From positions 1,488,001-1,552,000 of the forward strand of contig OY752141.1 of assembly GCA_963573315.1 (NCBI GenBank): DNA of 64,000 bases, in the 5' to 3' direction. Shown piece by piece: positions 9,696 to 20,888 of the stretch. Under the pieces are notes generated by a model. That model saw only the letters and a list, made by a program, of their open reading frames with translations, was not told where the DNA came from and made no database searches. How positions within the stretch are numbered: position 1 is the first letter of the stretch; each line of letters begins with the position of its first letter. This stretch comes from Entomortierella parvispora (lineage: Eukaryota; Mortierellomycota; Mortierellomycetes; Mortierellales; Mortierellaceae). A program made the position numbers and the translations under genes.

Positions 9696-10737
9696 TGTGG
9701 TGTAGTGGATCCAGGTCCCAGATCCACGCGAGCGAGATAGAGAGAGTTATTTTTAGTATTTAGTTATTTTTTTATTTTTGTTCCTGTTTTCTGTTTTCTA
9801 TAAAAAAGGGAGCAAAGTCCACTTTGCTCCTGGTTGCCTTTTCCCCTTACGATTCCCTCCTGTACTTTGTTGATCACCAGAACACCTCCCTTCTGCTCGT
9901 ATCTGTCTCGCAGTTACCCTTGGCGTTGCTGCAATATTCAACCCCATCAGCCTTTGGACGCCGTTGCAATATACGAATCCCTGGGCCTTGACTGTTCCCT
10001 GGATATCCCCCAGACCTTTTGTGTTCCCTTGATCCTCCCTGCCCACTCTCGCAACATATCCATCCGTGTGCCAGCCCTCCTTGATCAAGTCCTGTACCGC
10101 CCTCCGAGCGCTCCGTAGGATCACCTGGACCCTCGCCTATCCGATATCAATTGGCCATTTGCGAGGTACACTTACGATGTCATATCTCTTCTGAGTGGAC
10201 CTGTTATGATCTTGGCAACCCACCCTGAGGCCTTCATTGGTGCTTGGGGACCAACCATCCTCCTCGTTATATCTCGGAGTCTCCTCTGAACCCTCAGTTA
10301 GGCGACCTTGTCCCCTTTCCCAGATAGAATCTCCTTTGCCTTGCTTTACTGACTAGATCCCATCCCATCCCCTGTGTTGTTATTAGTATAGTATAGTCGC
10401 CGTCGTGCTCTTAGCCTTGTAGTCTTTGTTCTCCTGTTTGGATCCCGTTAGGACCTGCCTGCTCTTCGGTATGTGGTCCTTGGTTTTCATCCAGTTCGTT
10501 CTACTTATCTTTTGATCCCTTTGCTGACTCTCTCTCCTTCCTGTTTATCTCCAGTACTATCTCCTTGAGACTGTATCTGATCATACAACAGCGTTGTGCC
10601 TGATCCCTGTGGCCCTGAGAGCAAAGTCCCTATCAACTGTAAGCGACGATTTTTGTTAGTCATCTTTCTTCTCGTTATCAATTTCGCTTCCAGCTCATTG
10701 CTGACCTTAGACTATACTTACATTAGACAACATCACA
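9696..10737 (+). repeat. 5' LTR of element C
   Basis: TG...CA ended. Near the left end an inverted repeat GTGGATC/GATCCAC spans 9704-9726. A TATAAAA box at ~9800 is followed at once by a perfect hairpin (9809-9830; stem GGAGCAAAGT, loop CC), which would lie at or near the 5' end of the transcript. A 94-codon (+) and a 108-codon (-) open frame recur in all copies, but this reflects recent copying and is not evidence of coding. Confidence 0.92.
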
Positions 10738-10750
10738 CCCGAAGCCAATT

Positions 10751-10767
10751 TGGTGGAGAACCTGGGC
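10751..10767 (+). other. Candidate primer-binding site of element C
   Basis: TGGTGGAGAACCTGGGC begins 13 bp after the LTR. TGG at its start would pair with the CCA end of a tRNA. The same sequence is at 35181-35197 (-) in copy D. I could not identify the tRNA. Confidence 0.45.
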
Positions 10768-10872
10768 AAAAAACAAGCTCAACCGTCTGAGATTAAAAGA
10801 AGGCTCTGATCATTCGAGAACAACTAGTGTCCCACATTTGAATCCAGCCCCACCCTGACAAACCAATCAACC

Positions 10873-12335
10873 ATGTCAGACAACGCCAGTAGTCAGGAAC
10901 AACCATCCCCTGTGTTGGTCGATATGCGTATGGAAGGAGAAGTCCCGAACCACCTTCTCAACCAACCGCTGGATTCTACGACAGGCGGCCCCAATCACTT
11001 CGTGGCCACGGAAAGAGAGGAGAGAGTCATTGAGAATGCAGTAAACCGGATCCTGAGAAGAATCGAGTTAATGACTGCAAACCAACATCCGAGATACGCG
11101 CAACCCTTCGACTCAGCCCCAGAAGCGGAGGAGCATTCTCCCCAACAACAATTTAGACCGAACACGAGATCACCCAACCTACGAGATGACGGAGCCCGTG
11201 AACCATGGGACCATCAATATCAGGATGCCCCCAGAGCGCATATGTCGCACATGGATTTCAAGGACAGAAAAGAGCCACGCGTTTGCTCGCACGGAAAGTT
11301 CAATCCAAAAAAGCACAAGGCAGAGGTATGGTTACGACAATATCAACTATGGGCTGGTACTCAATTCACCAACCTCAGCCCTGAGGCGCGTATTTCAAGA
11401 ACCGTCGAGTCCTTTGGAGCTTCGATGGGGACCGACGAGACCCAATCCTGGTTTGTCCAACTCCTCCAAGCGACTCCCCGAGCTTACCCTGAGGCCATTT
11501 ACCGAGACTTCCGTCAAACCTTCATGTCCGTTCGCGATCAACTATTATCGGGTCCCTAGTCTTGCTAGACAAGTGCAAACAAACCAAGAAGGAATCAGTG
11601 AAAGCATTTAACAACCGCTTCTCTATCCTGAACCGCCAATATCTGGAGGCAACACTTCAAGGACAAGGGGTATATGACGAGGCAGGCGTTCGAAGGGCTT
11701 ATCTCAAGAATCTCTTCTTACCGGACATCGCCAGGAGGATTCACCACGGGGACAACCTAGATTGGATGATGGCCCAGGCCGATAAATGTGCCCTCAAGAT
11801 GTACGAGCTGTATTTAGCCCGCCATGATGACAAATCGGACGAATCAAGCGATGAGGAAGAATCACCCGAAGACGAGGATGAAGCCGAAGCTAGCAGCACC
11901 ATTAAGAAGACTCCCACCGATGATAGAAAGACGACCGGGACCAAATCCACGACTGTCACAACCTCCAGGGCTGGTACTACCTCGACAACTACCAACAAGG
12001 ATAAGACCGACCTGAAGAACTCTGTATCCAAGGACGAGTTTGATCACCTCTCTCGAGAAATGGAACGCATGAAGATTCTTATCAGCAAGGGTAATCGATC
12101 CATCCCTAGGCCCGCCGGGCCTCCCACCACTCGATACTCTGGCGAGAAGAGTGCCCCGGAGGTCAGACAATGCTACAATTGTCAGCAGACAGGGCATTTA
12201 GCACGAGACTGTCCTGCTCCGAAGACAAACCAGACTCTGTTGGTTGAGTCCATGATTGACAACGGTATTGGCGTGGAAGACTTCAACGTTCGCTGTTACT
12301 ACTTTGGATACGTTGAGGTTGAGATGGATTTTTAG
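10873..12335 (+). pseudogene. Gag of element C, broken by a 1-bp deletion
   Basis: Reads MSDNASSQEQPSPVLVDMR at the start and continues for 228 residues before a premature stop at ~11557-11559; the original frame resumes from 11562. Compared with copy D, one T is missing in GGTCCC near 11553 (D has GGTTCCC). The intact homologue in D is 487 residues. Features: a capsid-like helical region, an acidic SSDEEESPEDEDEAEA stretch, a Thr-rich linker, and a zinc knuckle CYNCQQTGHLARDC (CX2CX4HX4C, ~12170-12211). It ends ...VEMDF with TAG at 12333-12335. Confidence 0.88.
12329..12335 (+). promoter_or_regulatory. Candidate -1 frameshift site at the gag stop of element C
   Basis: Gag ends GAT TTT TAG; the five T at 12329-12333 allow the Phe tRNA on TTT to slip back one base onto TTT, after which the pol frame reads TTA GAA GGG and stays open into Pol. 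The same arrangement is present in D (33613-33619, minus strand). It is not a classical X XXY YYZ heptamer, because the A site holds the stop codon. Confidence 0.45.
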
Positions 12336-15300
12336 AAGGGGACCATGGAACTACTCCAAGCCATGAACCCCCTGACCCTATCCATGGAGAAACGTTAGAA
12401 GAAGAAGAAGCAAACGTGTTGGTAGCAGCTCGCTCCTCCCCACGCAATCCAACCAACTCATTACCTTACGCAAAAGCACCGCCGCCTAGAGGTATACCCC
12501 GACCGACCGCTTCCGCCCAGGTCCTAAAGCAACCCCCGGCTTTGACCAACCGCCTCGGCCCTCCCAGCATGCATCGCCCGAAGACCATTCAACATGCTGA
12601 ATCCAAGACATCCACGATGGATGTAGATCCTCCTTCTCGACGAGAGATGATGACCGCCGTCGAGATCCCTGTCCGTCCCAAGAGTAATGTGACGTTTGCG
12701 GTCGAGGGCCCATCTGCTGCGGAAAACCTGGCCCGGCTCGAACGTACAATCGCTGCCCAGAACGCAATCAAGGCGCAGAGGGACAATGGACAAGCCAAGA
12801 GAGATGAGAAGGAGGAGGATGAGGTGGATGGAGGCTTGCGAAGGATGATGGTTCCCCCGAGGGAGGGTCGAAAAGCAATGGCGGCAAGAAAAGTGAATGG
12901 AGATGGAGATGCTGGCCCGAGCATGAGTGCGTCAGCAGGACCGAAGAACACTTGGGACGAAAAAGACCGAGCTAAGCCACCCCCGCACACTGGAACAAAA
13001 AAGAAATCAGAGAGCAGCAAGAGCCAAAAAGGGAAAGAGGACAGCAAAAAAGGGACGGACAAGAAAAAGAAATCTGGCCGGACACGCGAGTCGGACGAGG
13101 CATTTCTAAAGTCTCTTCCCAACCCCATCGTCTTGCAGTTGAACCAACAGCCGTTTGACATCCGTCAGTGCTTAAGGACCACTAAGGTTGAGGGTCTTAC
13201 CATCGGTCAACTAATGGAGTTATCCCCCAGCATCCGCCGAACCGTTCAAGCATCGTTGAAGACTGTACCGCGTGAGGAGCGAATTTTACTCAGTGAAGAA
13301 TATCCGTCCCTGCCCCTCGGGGAGTCTGAAGCGGAAGAGTTGCGTGTATTTTTGAATCGTGTTGAACGATCAAAGACAGACACTCATGGATTCCGAGCCG
13401 CAATTATGGGAACCAAGTGCGATATCTTACTTGATGGAGGATCTTGCGTCAATGTCATCCGTCGCGGGTTCTTGGAGCAGATTGGCATCACCAACCACAC
13501 TCCATATTCATCGTTTACTTTGAAAGGGTTGACGGGGAATGCAGGCGTGGCTGGAGAGGCACCGAGCGTGCCTATCGATATCCAAGGTATCATGATCCCG
13601 GCCGGTTGTGTGATCGTCGAGTCCGTCGACTTCAATATTCTGTTGGGTCGTCCTTTCCTTGAAGCCTGTGGAGGATATACAGATTGGGCCACCGCCGTTA
13701 CTAGTTTGCAAATACAAGGCTTCAAGATCGTGATCGATGGACGTGCTCGAACCACCCCGAAAGTCTCTCGTCTCCCCATCCAAGATAAACAACAGGACCC
13801 GGTGATAGAAACAAGTGAAGAGGGTGACACCGACGGTTCATCAGACGAGTCGGACACAGATGAGGAGGATTCTTCGACCGACGACAAAGAAAACGACGAC
13901 GAAGGGTATGCCCTACTCATTCGAAGCATTCAGGAGGGCAAGGTTGAGCGGACTGATGCGCGACAACTCAAGAAGGACGATGAGAATGAGGAGATCGTCA
14001 ATTGTTGGTTCTTGCGCGCCGTCTTCCCTGATCCCCCTGCTTTGGATGGACGACAACCCACCTCTTGTTTGTCAATTTCAGAGTCTTCGGATACGGCCTC
14101 ATCGAAGATCAGCGATCCTATGTTTGATGCGGCCCCGATAATGGTCAACAATTCATACGGATTTCATTTGGAGGCTCCCCGCTGTCGTGATCGTTTGACT
14201 AACACCCCGGTCATATTGTTGCCCGGCCTGGAGGAGCGATCAGTATACGTGGGAGATATCCAAGAGGTTCACGACAACTTGCCTGAAATCCAACGCATTT
14301 TTCAGGAGCACCAGGAGTGTTTTCCCAAGGAAGGGGAGATGTCTAGGACGTTGGATGCAGATATGTTGGAAGCCCCTGCCTCTTTTCACCTCAAACCTGG
14401 GTCCAAATTTCCGCGCGCATATAACAAAAAATACTCGCCCGGACAAATTGCGACCTTGTGCGAGTATCGAGACCAGATGGTCAGGGCTGGAAAAATGAGG
14501 CGATCTGGCTCACCTGCTTCTTGCAACCCTCTCCTGATTCAGAAGAAGGATGGATCTTATCGGGTGTGCATTAATTTTATCCCTGTCAACAAATTAATTG
14601 CCCCCATGGCCTGGCCCTTACCGGACCCTATCACTGAGATATACAAGCTGCAAGGATGCGAATTCTTATCTTTTTGGGATTGCAAGGACGGGTACCTCCA
14701 ATCGCCCATTGCCGAAGACAGTCGCTTTCTCACCGCCGTTGCTTTCCCAGACGGACTGTACGAGTACAATGTATTACCGATGGGCCTCATTGACTCCATG
14801 CAATGGTACACTCGACACATGGGCGAGGTCTTTAATTCTATCAAGGATCGACTCAGCAATTTTGTGGACGACATGGCTACCGGAGATGCCAAATTCCCCC
14901 TTCATTTTCGGACTGTGGAAGAAGTGTTGGTGCGGATGGATGAGTTCAATGGATCGTTCTCTGGCAAGAAATCAGCATTTTTTGTGAAGCAGCGCGAGTT
15001 TTTGGGACGGATCGTCGGGAATGATCATATCTCGGCCGACCCAAAGAAGCTATCCAAGATGGAATATTGGCCGGTTCCGCAAAATGTGACAGAGTTGCGC
15101 GGATTTGTCGGGTTTGCCTTATTCCTCTGCGATTTCATATCCAACTTTTCTGCCATGGCTGCTCCACTCTTCCCGCTGTACAAATTGCACAAGGATCCCA
15201 AGGCCTTTGTCGACAAATGGTTGTCAGACCCCAAGTATACAGAAGCCTTTCGTGCCATTCAAATCGCTCTGGTTACTGCTCCGGTTTTGGTCATGATGGA

Positions 15301-17068
15301 TCATAGACGCCCAGTTATTATTTCGGCCGACACCTCAGATTTTGCTTCTGGCCATGTAATTGCACACTGTCTGCACCCCGAAGATGATGAGCGGATTGAT
15401 ATCCATGTCAAGTATCAGCCGATAGTGTTTGGGAGCCGAAAATTATCTGGGGCCGAGTCAAGATATTTCGCCACTGAGCGTGAGCTGTTAGGATTGGTGT
15501 ACTGCTTAACCAAGCATAGCCATCTGTTGGAGGGAAAGGAGATTCATGTCTTCATCGATCATCGAGCGTTGTTATATCTGCACAACCTCTCTTCCAAAAG
15601 TGCACGCCTCACTCGATGGACCTTCATCATTGCTCAGTTCAGGATCACCATCCACCATCGTCCGGGGCGAGATATGAAAGACTCGGATCCGCTCTCCCGT
15701 ATTCATCATAAGAACATCACGGGTGAAGATTTGCCAGACATAGGAATGGAGGATGCAATGGAGATGGAGGAGAACAAGCGGCTCATGAGGACTATGCTGA
15801 TTTCAGAGGATCAGGAGCCTTTTGTTTCGATTGTGGCAGCTTTGCAAGGGGACCCATTGACATATTTGGATAAGGTCACTAGGGGGAAGATCATGAGCAT
15901 GCTTCCCAAGTACTTTGTCACTCAAGGGCGTTTATTTAAACGCACATCTGGTGGTAGCCCACGCCAGTATGTACCACCAGGTGAAGTTTTGAGCGTGCTG
16001 GAGAACACTCATGGATCTACTGTCATGGGTCATCTCGGAGTGGTCGCAACATATACACTCATTGCCGAAGGGTACTTCTGGCCGGGCATGTACGCAGACG
16101 TTAAGAAGCACCTTTCGACTTGCGACGCTTGTCAACGCTTTCAAACGCGCGATCCAACACGATATCGTTTCCATCGTTTGCCGCCACCTCAAACGATCTT
16201 CCATACCTTGGGCCTGGATGCAGTTGGACCCTTACCGATGTCTAATGGCAAGCGGTTTGTTTTGAATATGGTGGATTATCTCTCTGGATGGGTTGTATCT
16301 GTCGCCCTTGCTTCTTTAGCAGGAAATATTATCGTCCGGACTGTAGAAAAGCATTGGGCTCGACAATATGGATACCCCCATCGCATCATCACGGACAATG
16401 GATCATCTCTATCCGCGGGAGCCTTCAAGGAGTGGTGTATCAATCATGAAATCGATCTCGACCCTGCTTCTGCATATCATCCAGAGACCAATGGAATGGT
16501 GGAGCGATATAACGGTTTTATGGTACGACAATTGGCTCGTATCATTCAGCATGATGGTTTGGCTGAGAGTGCCTGGGCTACTATCTTGGACCGTGTTACA
16601 TGGACTTGGAGAACTCAGATCAAGCAGACTAGAGGCGTATCTCCTTTCGAAATCCTCTTTGGTCAACGAGCTCGCCTCCCATGGGATATAGATCACACTC
16701 GGAAGATGGATATGAATGAACGCGAGGAAGTCGACGAGGAGAGACGTGAGATCTTGGAAGTTTTGCGTGCTGAAGTTCATCAGAGGATTATTAATGAACA
16801 CAAGTGGTCCACTGAAGCTGCTGATCTACCCCTCCCTCGGAAATATGAGGTCGGAGACGAGGTCTTGGTCCATCAGTCCGCACTTCTGAAGCAATGGAGT
16901 GGCAAGCTATCACCTCGTTGGAAGGGCCCTTTAACCATCTTCGAAGCTTTGCCTGGAGGTGCCTATCGATTGGGCGAGAAGGTTGAGGGGCAATGGCATC
17001 GATATTTTGGAGGTCGCCCTGTCAACCATGCTCGTCTTAAGCCTTACAAACGTGACACCCAGGATTAA
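12332..17068 (+). CDS. Pol polyprotein of element C
   Basis: Open from TTA at 12332 (reached by -1 shift) to TAA at 17068; about 1578 codons, with no obvious ATG near the 5' end. An N-terminal basic/Pro-rich extension of about 300 residues precedes a protease with ILLDGGSCVNVI (Asp-Gly-Gly in place of Asp-Thr/Ser-Gly). Reverse transcriptase has FWDCKDGYLQSPI, LPMGLIDSMQWY and FVDDMATGD; RNase H has IISADTSDFASGHVIA and FIDHRAL. Integrase has an HHCC finger ending CDACQRF, LGLDAVGP, IITDNGSSLSAGAF and AYHPETNGMVERYNG. It ends RLKPYKRDTQD with no recognisable chromodomain. The RT motifs diverge strongly from A, B and F, so the family is a separate Gypsy-type lineage. The frame looks undamaged. 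Confidence 0.9.
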   Translation, partial: LEGDHGTTPSHEPPDPIHGETLEEEEANVLVAARSSPRNPTNSLPYAKAPPPRGIPRPTASAQVLKQPPALTNRLGPPSMHRPKTIQHAESKTSTMDVDPPSRREMMTAVEIPVRPKSNVTFAVEGPSAAENLARLERTIAAQNAIKAQRDNGQAKRDEKEEDEVDGGLRRMMVPPREGRKAMAARKVNGDGDAGPSMSASAGPKNTWDEKDRAKPPPHTGTKKKSESSKSQKGKEDSKKGTDKKKKSGRTRESDEAFLKSLPNPIVLQLNQQPFDIRQCLRTTKVEGLTIGQLMELSPSIRRTVQASLKTVPREERILLSEEYPSLPLGESEAEELRVFLNRVERSKTDTHGFRAAIMGTKCDILLDGGSCVNVIRRGFLEQIGITNHTPYSSFTLKGLTGNAGVAGEAPSVPIDIQGIMIPAGCVIVESVDFNILLGRPFLEACGGYTDWATAVTSLQIQGFKIVIDGRARTTPKVSRLPIQDKQQDPVIETSEEGDTDGSSDESDTDEEDSSTDDKENDDEGYALLIRSIQEGKVERTDARQLKKDDENEEIVNCWFLRAVFPDPPALDGRQPTSCLSISESSDTASSKISDPMFDAAPIMVNNSYGFHLEAPRCRDRLTNTPVILLPGLEERSVYVGDIQEVHDNLPEIQRIFQEHQECFPKEGEMSRTLDADMLEAPASFHLKPGSKFPRAYNKKYSPGQIATLCEYRDQMVRAGKMRRSGSPASCNPLLIQKKDGSYRVCINFIPVNKLIAPMAWPLPDPITEIYKLQGCEFLSFWDCKDGYLQSPIAEDSRFLTAVAFPDGLYEYNVLPMGLIDSMQWYTRHMGEVFNSIKDRLSNFVDDMATGDAKFPLHFRTVEEVLVRMDEFNGSFSGKKSAFFVKQREFLGRIVGNDHISADPKKLSKMEYWPVPQNVTELRGFVGFALFLCDFISNFSAMAAPLFPLYKLHKDPKAFVDKWLSDPKYTEAFRAIQIALVTAPVLVMMDHRRPVIISADTSDFASGHVIAHCLHPEDDERIDIHVKYQPIVFGSRKLSGAESRYFATERELLGLVYCLTKHSHLLEGKEIHVFIDHRALLYLHNLSSKSARLTRWTFIIAQFRITIHHRPGRDMKDSDPLSRIHHKNITGEDLPDIGMEDAMEMEENKRLMRTMLISEDQEPFVSIVAALQGDPLTYLDKVTRGKIMSMLPKYFVTQGRLFKRTSGGSPRQYVPPGEVLSVLENTHGSTVMGHLGVVATYTLIAEGYFWPGMYADVKKHLSTCDACQRFQTRDPTRYRFHRLPPPQTIFHTLGLDAVGPLPMSNGKRFVLNMVDYLSGWVVSVALASLAGNIIVRTVEKHWARQYGYPHRIITDNGSSLSAGAFKEWCINHEIDLDPASAYHPETNGMVERYNGFMVRQLARIIQHDGLAESAWATILDRVTWTWRTQIKQTRGVSPFEILFGQRARLPWDIDHTRKMDMNEREEVDEERREILEVLRAEVHQRIINEHKWSTEAADLPLPRKYEVGDEVLVHQSALLKQWSGKLSPRWKGPLTIFEALPGGAYRLGEKVEGQWHRYFGGRPVNHARLKPYKRDTQD

Positions 17069-17165
17069 ATAGATCTGGAGGACGCCTTTGGGGATCAGCT
17101 TCCCTAGAGACACTCGCTGGCTTGCTCTCACATAAGACGATGTGAGAAAGAGACCCTGGGATCGG

Positions 17166-18207
17166 TGTGGTGTAGTGGATCCAGGTCCCAGATCCACGCG
17201 AGCGAGATAGAGAGAGTTATTTTTAGTATTTAGTTATTTTTTTATTTTTGTTCCTGTTTTCTGTTTTCTATAAAAAAGGGAGCAAAGTCCACTTTGCTCC
17301 TGGTTGCCTTTTCCCCTTACGATTCCCTCCTGTACCTTGTTGATCACCAGAACACCTCCCTTCTGCTCGTATCTGTCTCGCAGTTACCCTTGGCGTTGCT
17401 GCAATATTCAACCCCATCAGCCTTTGGACGCCGTTGCAATATACGAATCCCTGGGCCTTGACTGTTCCCTGGATATCCCCCAGACCTTTTGTGTTCCCTT
17501 GATCCTCCCTGCCCACTCTCGCAACATATCCATCCGTGTGCCAGCCCTCCTTGATCAAGTCCTGTACCGCCCTCCGAGCGCTCCGTAGGATCACCTGGAC
17601 CCTCGCCTATCCGATATCAATTGGCCATTTGCGAGGTACACTTACGATGTCATATCTCTTCTGAGTGGACCTGTTATGATCTTGGCAACCCACCCTGAGG
17701 CCTTCATTGGTGCTTGGGGACCAACCATCCTCCTCGTTATATCTCGGAGTCTCCTCTGAACCCTCAGTTAGGCGACCTTGTCCCCTTTCCCAGATAGAAT
17801 CTCCTTTGCCTTGCTTTACTGACTAGATCCCATCCCATCCCCTGCGTTGTTATTAGTATAGTATAGTCGCCGTCGTGCTCTTAGCCTTGTAGTCTTTGTT
17901 CTCCTGTTTGGATCCCGTTAGGACCTGCCTGCTCTTCGGTATGTGGTCCTTGGTTTTCATCCAGTTCGTTCTACTTATCTTTTGATCCCTTTGCTGACTC
18001 TCTCTCCTTCCTGTTTATCTCCAGTACTATCTCCTTGAGACTGTATCTGATCATACAACAGCGTTGTGCCTGATCCCTGTGGCCCTGAGAGCAAAGTCCC
18101 TATCAACTGTAAGCGACGATTTTTGTTAGTCATCTTTCTTCTCGTTATCAATTTCGCTTCCAGCTCATTGCTGACCTTAGACTATACTTACATTAGACAA
18201 CATCACA
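17166..18207 (+). repeat. 3' LTR of element C
   Basis: 1042 bp, TG...CA, preceded by a purine-rich tract (GAGAAAGAGA and GGGATCGG, ~17141-17165). It differs from the 5' LTR at two sites that I noticed (near 9876 and 10375 in the 5' copy). The right flank CCGC matches the left flank of the element. Confidence 0.92.
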
Positions 18208-18211
18208 CCGC

Positions 18212-20888
18212 CAAGATTTTTACGAAATTGGACCTGAAGGGTGCATATAATTTAATTCGTATCGCCGAAGGAGACGAGTGGAAGACGGCGTTTAGGACAC
18301 GTTATGGTCATTTCGAGTTTTTGGTCATGCCCTTTGGTCTTTGCAACGCACCCGCTACGTTCCAAGCTTTTCTCAATGACGTCCTCCGTGAGTGCTTGGA
18401 CACGGTCGTGGTCATCTATTTGGATGACATCCTAATCTACTCTCAAGACAAGGCAACTCACACCGCCGATGTACGCCGTGTCCTGCAACTCTTGTCCGAT
18501 GCCCAACTTCAAGTTAACCTCGAGAAGTGCGAATTTGGCGTCGAAAAAGTCGAATTCTTAGGTTACATCATCTCACCCGATGGTGTCTCCATGGATCCCG
18601 CCAAGGTTGAGGTGATCACCTCTTGGGCTGTCCCTACCTGCGTCCGCGACATCCAAGTCTTCCTTGGGTTTGCCAACTTTTATCGTCGCTTTATCAAGAA
18701 GTTTTCCAAGCTGGTGGGACCAATGACGCGCTTCCTCAAGAAAGGCGTCCCGTTCAAGTGGGACTCCGCCGCCCAAACCGCTTTTGATGCCCTCAAGCTC
18801 GCGTTTAGCTCTGAACCAATGCTGGTTCACTTTGATCCTTCCCGTCCTTGTGTCTTGGAACCAGATGCTTCCAAGTTTGCCCTCGGCAATGTGTGCAGCC
18901 AGCCTGATGATGATGGTGTGCTCCATCCTGTCGCTTTCTATTCTCGTTCGCTGACGCCGCCGGAGCGCAATTATCATATCCATGATACCGAATTATTGGC
19001 TGTCATCGAGGGTCTGGAACATTGGCGCCACTATTTTGTTTACTCTGAACACCCTGCTCTTGTCCTTACAGACCACAAGAACCTAGAGTACTTTTCTGAG
19101 AAGCGTGCTCTGAGTGAACGCCAAATCCGCTATGCCGAACGACTGTCCAAGTTTAAGGTTGTTCTTGCCTACCGCCCTGGTGTCCACAATGGCGCCGCTG
19201 ACGCTCTCTCCCGCATGTACACTCCTGAAGAGGGGGAAGGTCCAGTGCACGACGCCATCTTGCCGATGCCCATTTCGCTTAGCTCATTCACAGTCGCAGC
19301 AATTGACGAAGTACTCCGGGTTGGCAACGCTGAAGACCTTGTCAATCGTATCAAAGAAGGGTATCAAGATGATGACACCGTCATGGAGATCTTGGATCAG
19401 TCACGCGATAATCCCGAGACCAACCCTGAGTACCGCTTCGAGGATGGAGTCCTGTTCTTCAACGGTCGGATTGTAGTCCCTGATGATAAGGCTCTGCAAC
19501 GAGATATTCTCTCCACCTGTCACGACGATCCTGCTGCTGGACATGGTGGAATTGCAAAGACATTTGAACTGGTCAGCCGCACTTATCACTGGCCACGTAT
19601 GAGAGACTTTGTCAAGTCTTTCGTGTTAACCTGTGACGCCTGCCAACGGAACAAGACTTCTCACCACAAGCCCTTTGGACTCCTTCAGTCTCTGCCGATC
19701 CCTGAGAGCCCTTGGTCTTCGATATCAATGGATTTTATTGTTCAACTACCTGACTCCAAAGGTTACACTGCTATCTTGGTGGTCGTGGATCGCCTCACAA
19801 AAATGGCACACTTCATTCCAACCACCGACGATGTCAACGCAAGTGACACTTTGGATCTGTTCCTGTCCCGAGTTTTTGCCTACCATGGCCTGCCAGATGA
19901 CATCGTATCGGACCGAGGCTCTGTATTCACCTCTACGTTCATTCAGTCTGCGATGGAAGCGCTGGGGATCACCCAGAATCTGTCAACGGCCTATCACCCA
20001 CAGACCGATGGACAGACTGAACGTACGAATGCCACTCTGGAACAATACCTCCGCTGTTTCACAAGCTACCAACAAGACGATTGGAGCAATCATTTACCCA
20101 TGGCCGAGCTCTGCTACAACAATTCCGTGCAAGCAACCACAAAACAAACTCCGTTCTTTGCTCACCAAGGATACCACCCCCGCTTCAGTGTGAAGGTCCC
20201 TCGAGTTGCAGTCAGTAGCCCCTTCGCCAAGGACCGCCTCCAGGAGTTGAAGCGTATCCAAGAAGACTTGCAGTTCCATATCAAGTCGGCACTAGAGAAC
20301 CAAGAGCGCCACTACAACAAGCGCTTTACCCCTCAGCCGAACTTCGCTATAGGAGATCTCGTCATGTTGAAACGTAACAATATCAAGACCACCCGACCTT
20401 CAAACAAGTTGGATGTTAAGAACCTGGGTCCGTTCAAGATCACCGAAGTAGTCAACTCTCGATCGGTCCGCCTTCAGCTCCCGACCACTATGGCCCGTCT
20501 TCATCCTGTTTTCCATGTCTCTCTTTTGGAGCCCTACCGCGCCAACACAATACCCGGTCGCGTAGCACCTCCGCCTCCTACCATCGAGATTGACGGCAAT
20601 GAGGAGTTTGAAGTTGAAGAAATCTGGGACTCTAAATTCCGTGGAAAGCAACTTTGGTATTTGATCAAGTTCAAGGGTTATAAAGATCCGGAATGGCAGC
20701 CCGCAGCCAACGCTGAGAATTCCCAGAGCATGTCGCCCGTTTCCACTCTCGCTTCCCGCTCAAGCCAGGTCCACCCCCAGTCACTCGCGGAGCTCGCTCC
20801 TAGGGGGAGGATTGTCACGAAACGTCGCAGACTCAGATCGTACGAAGTACGCGTCTCTTGTACCTCTGGTCTAGGATCGCGAACCTAG
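18212..20888 (+). pseudogene. RT, RNase H, integrase and chromodomain of element B (3' part)
   Basis: Continues the protein broken at 9695. Reverse transcriptase: FTKLDLKGAYNLI, MPFGLCNAPATFQ, IYLDDILIYS (~18418). RNase H: VLEPDASKFALGNV, then ETTD-like YHIHDTELLAV and LTDHKNLEYF. Integrase: finger ...GHGGIAKT...CDACQRNK, SMDFIVQLP, IVSDRGSVFTS, YHPQTDGQTERTN. The C-terminal chromodomain (QLWYLIKFKGYKDPEWQPAANAEN) is a few residues short compared with the usual W-K-G-Y...TWEP pattern. The frame runs into the 3' LTR and stops at 20888. The apparent ATG at 18066 lies in the C LTR and is an artefact. The part itself is undamaged; only the C insertion inactivates the gene. Confidence 0.9.

Larger units (their letters stand above)
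9696..18207 (+). mobile_element. Full-length Gypsy-like element C (1042-bp LTRs)
   Basis: Two 1042-bp LTRs (9696-10737 and 17166-18207) start TGTGGTG and end CATCACA, and differ at two positions that I could see. They are flanked by CCGC (9692-9695 and 18208-18211), a 4-bp target-site duplication. Between them are a primer-binding-site candidate, gag and pol in different frames. The near-identical LTRs mean a recent insertion. Gag carries a one-base deletion relative to copy D, so this copy is probably not autonomous. Confidence 0.92.

Noticed and set aside
9798-10124. 94-codon (+) and 108-codon (-) open frames repeated in every C-family LTR
   Set aside because: They recur because the LTRs are near-identical copies; no domain, and the LTR has no place for a gene on either strand.
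10298-10309. TTAGGCGACCTT in the C LTR equals the TTA plus first nine bases of the Harbinger end
   Set aside because: Only 12 bases match, with no second end or duplication nearby; probably chance.
18066-18207. ATG at 18066 as the start of B Pol
   Set aside because: It is in the C LTR; the true frame comes from 9695.
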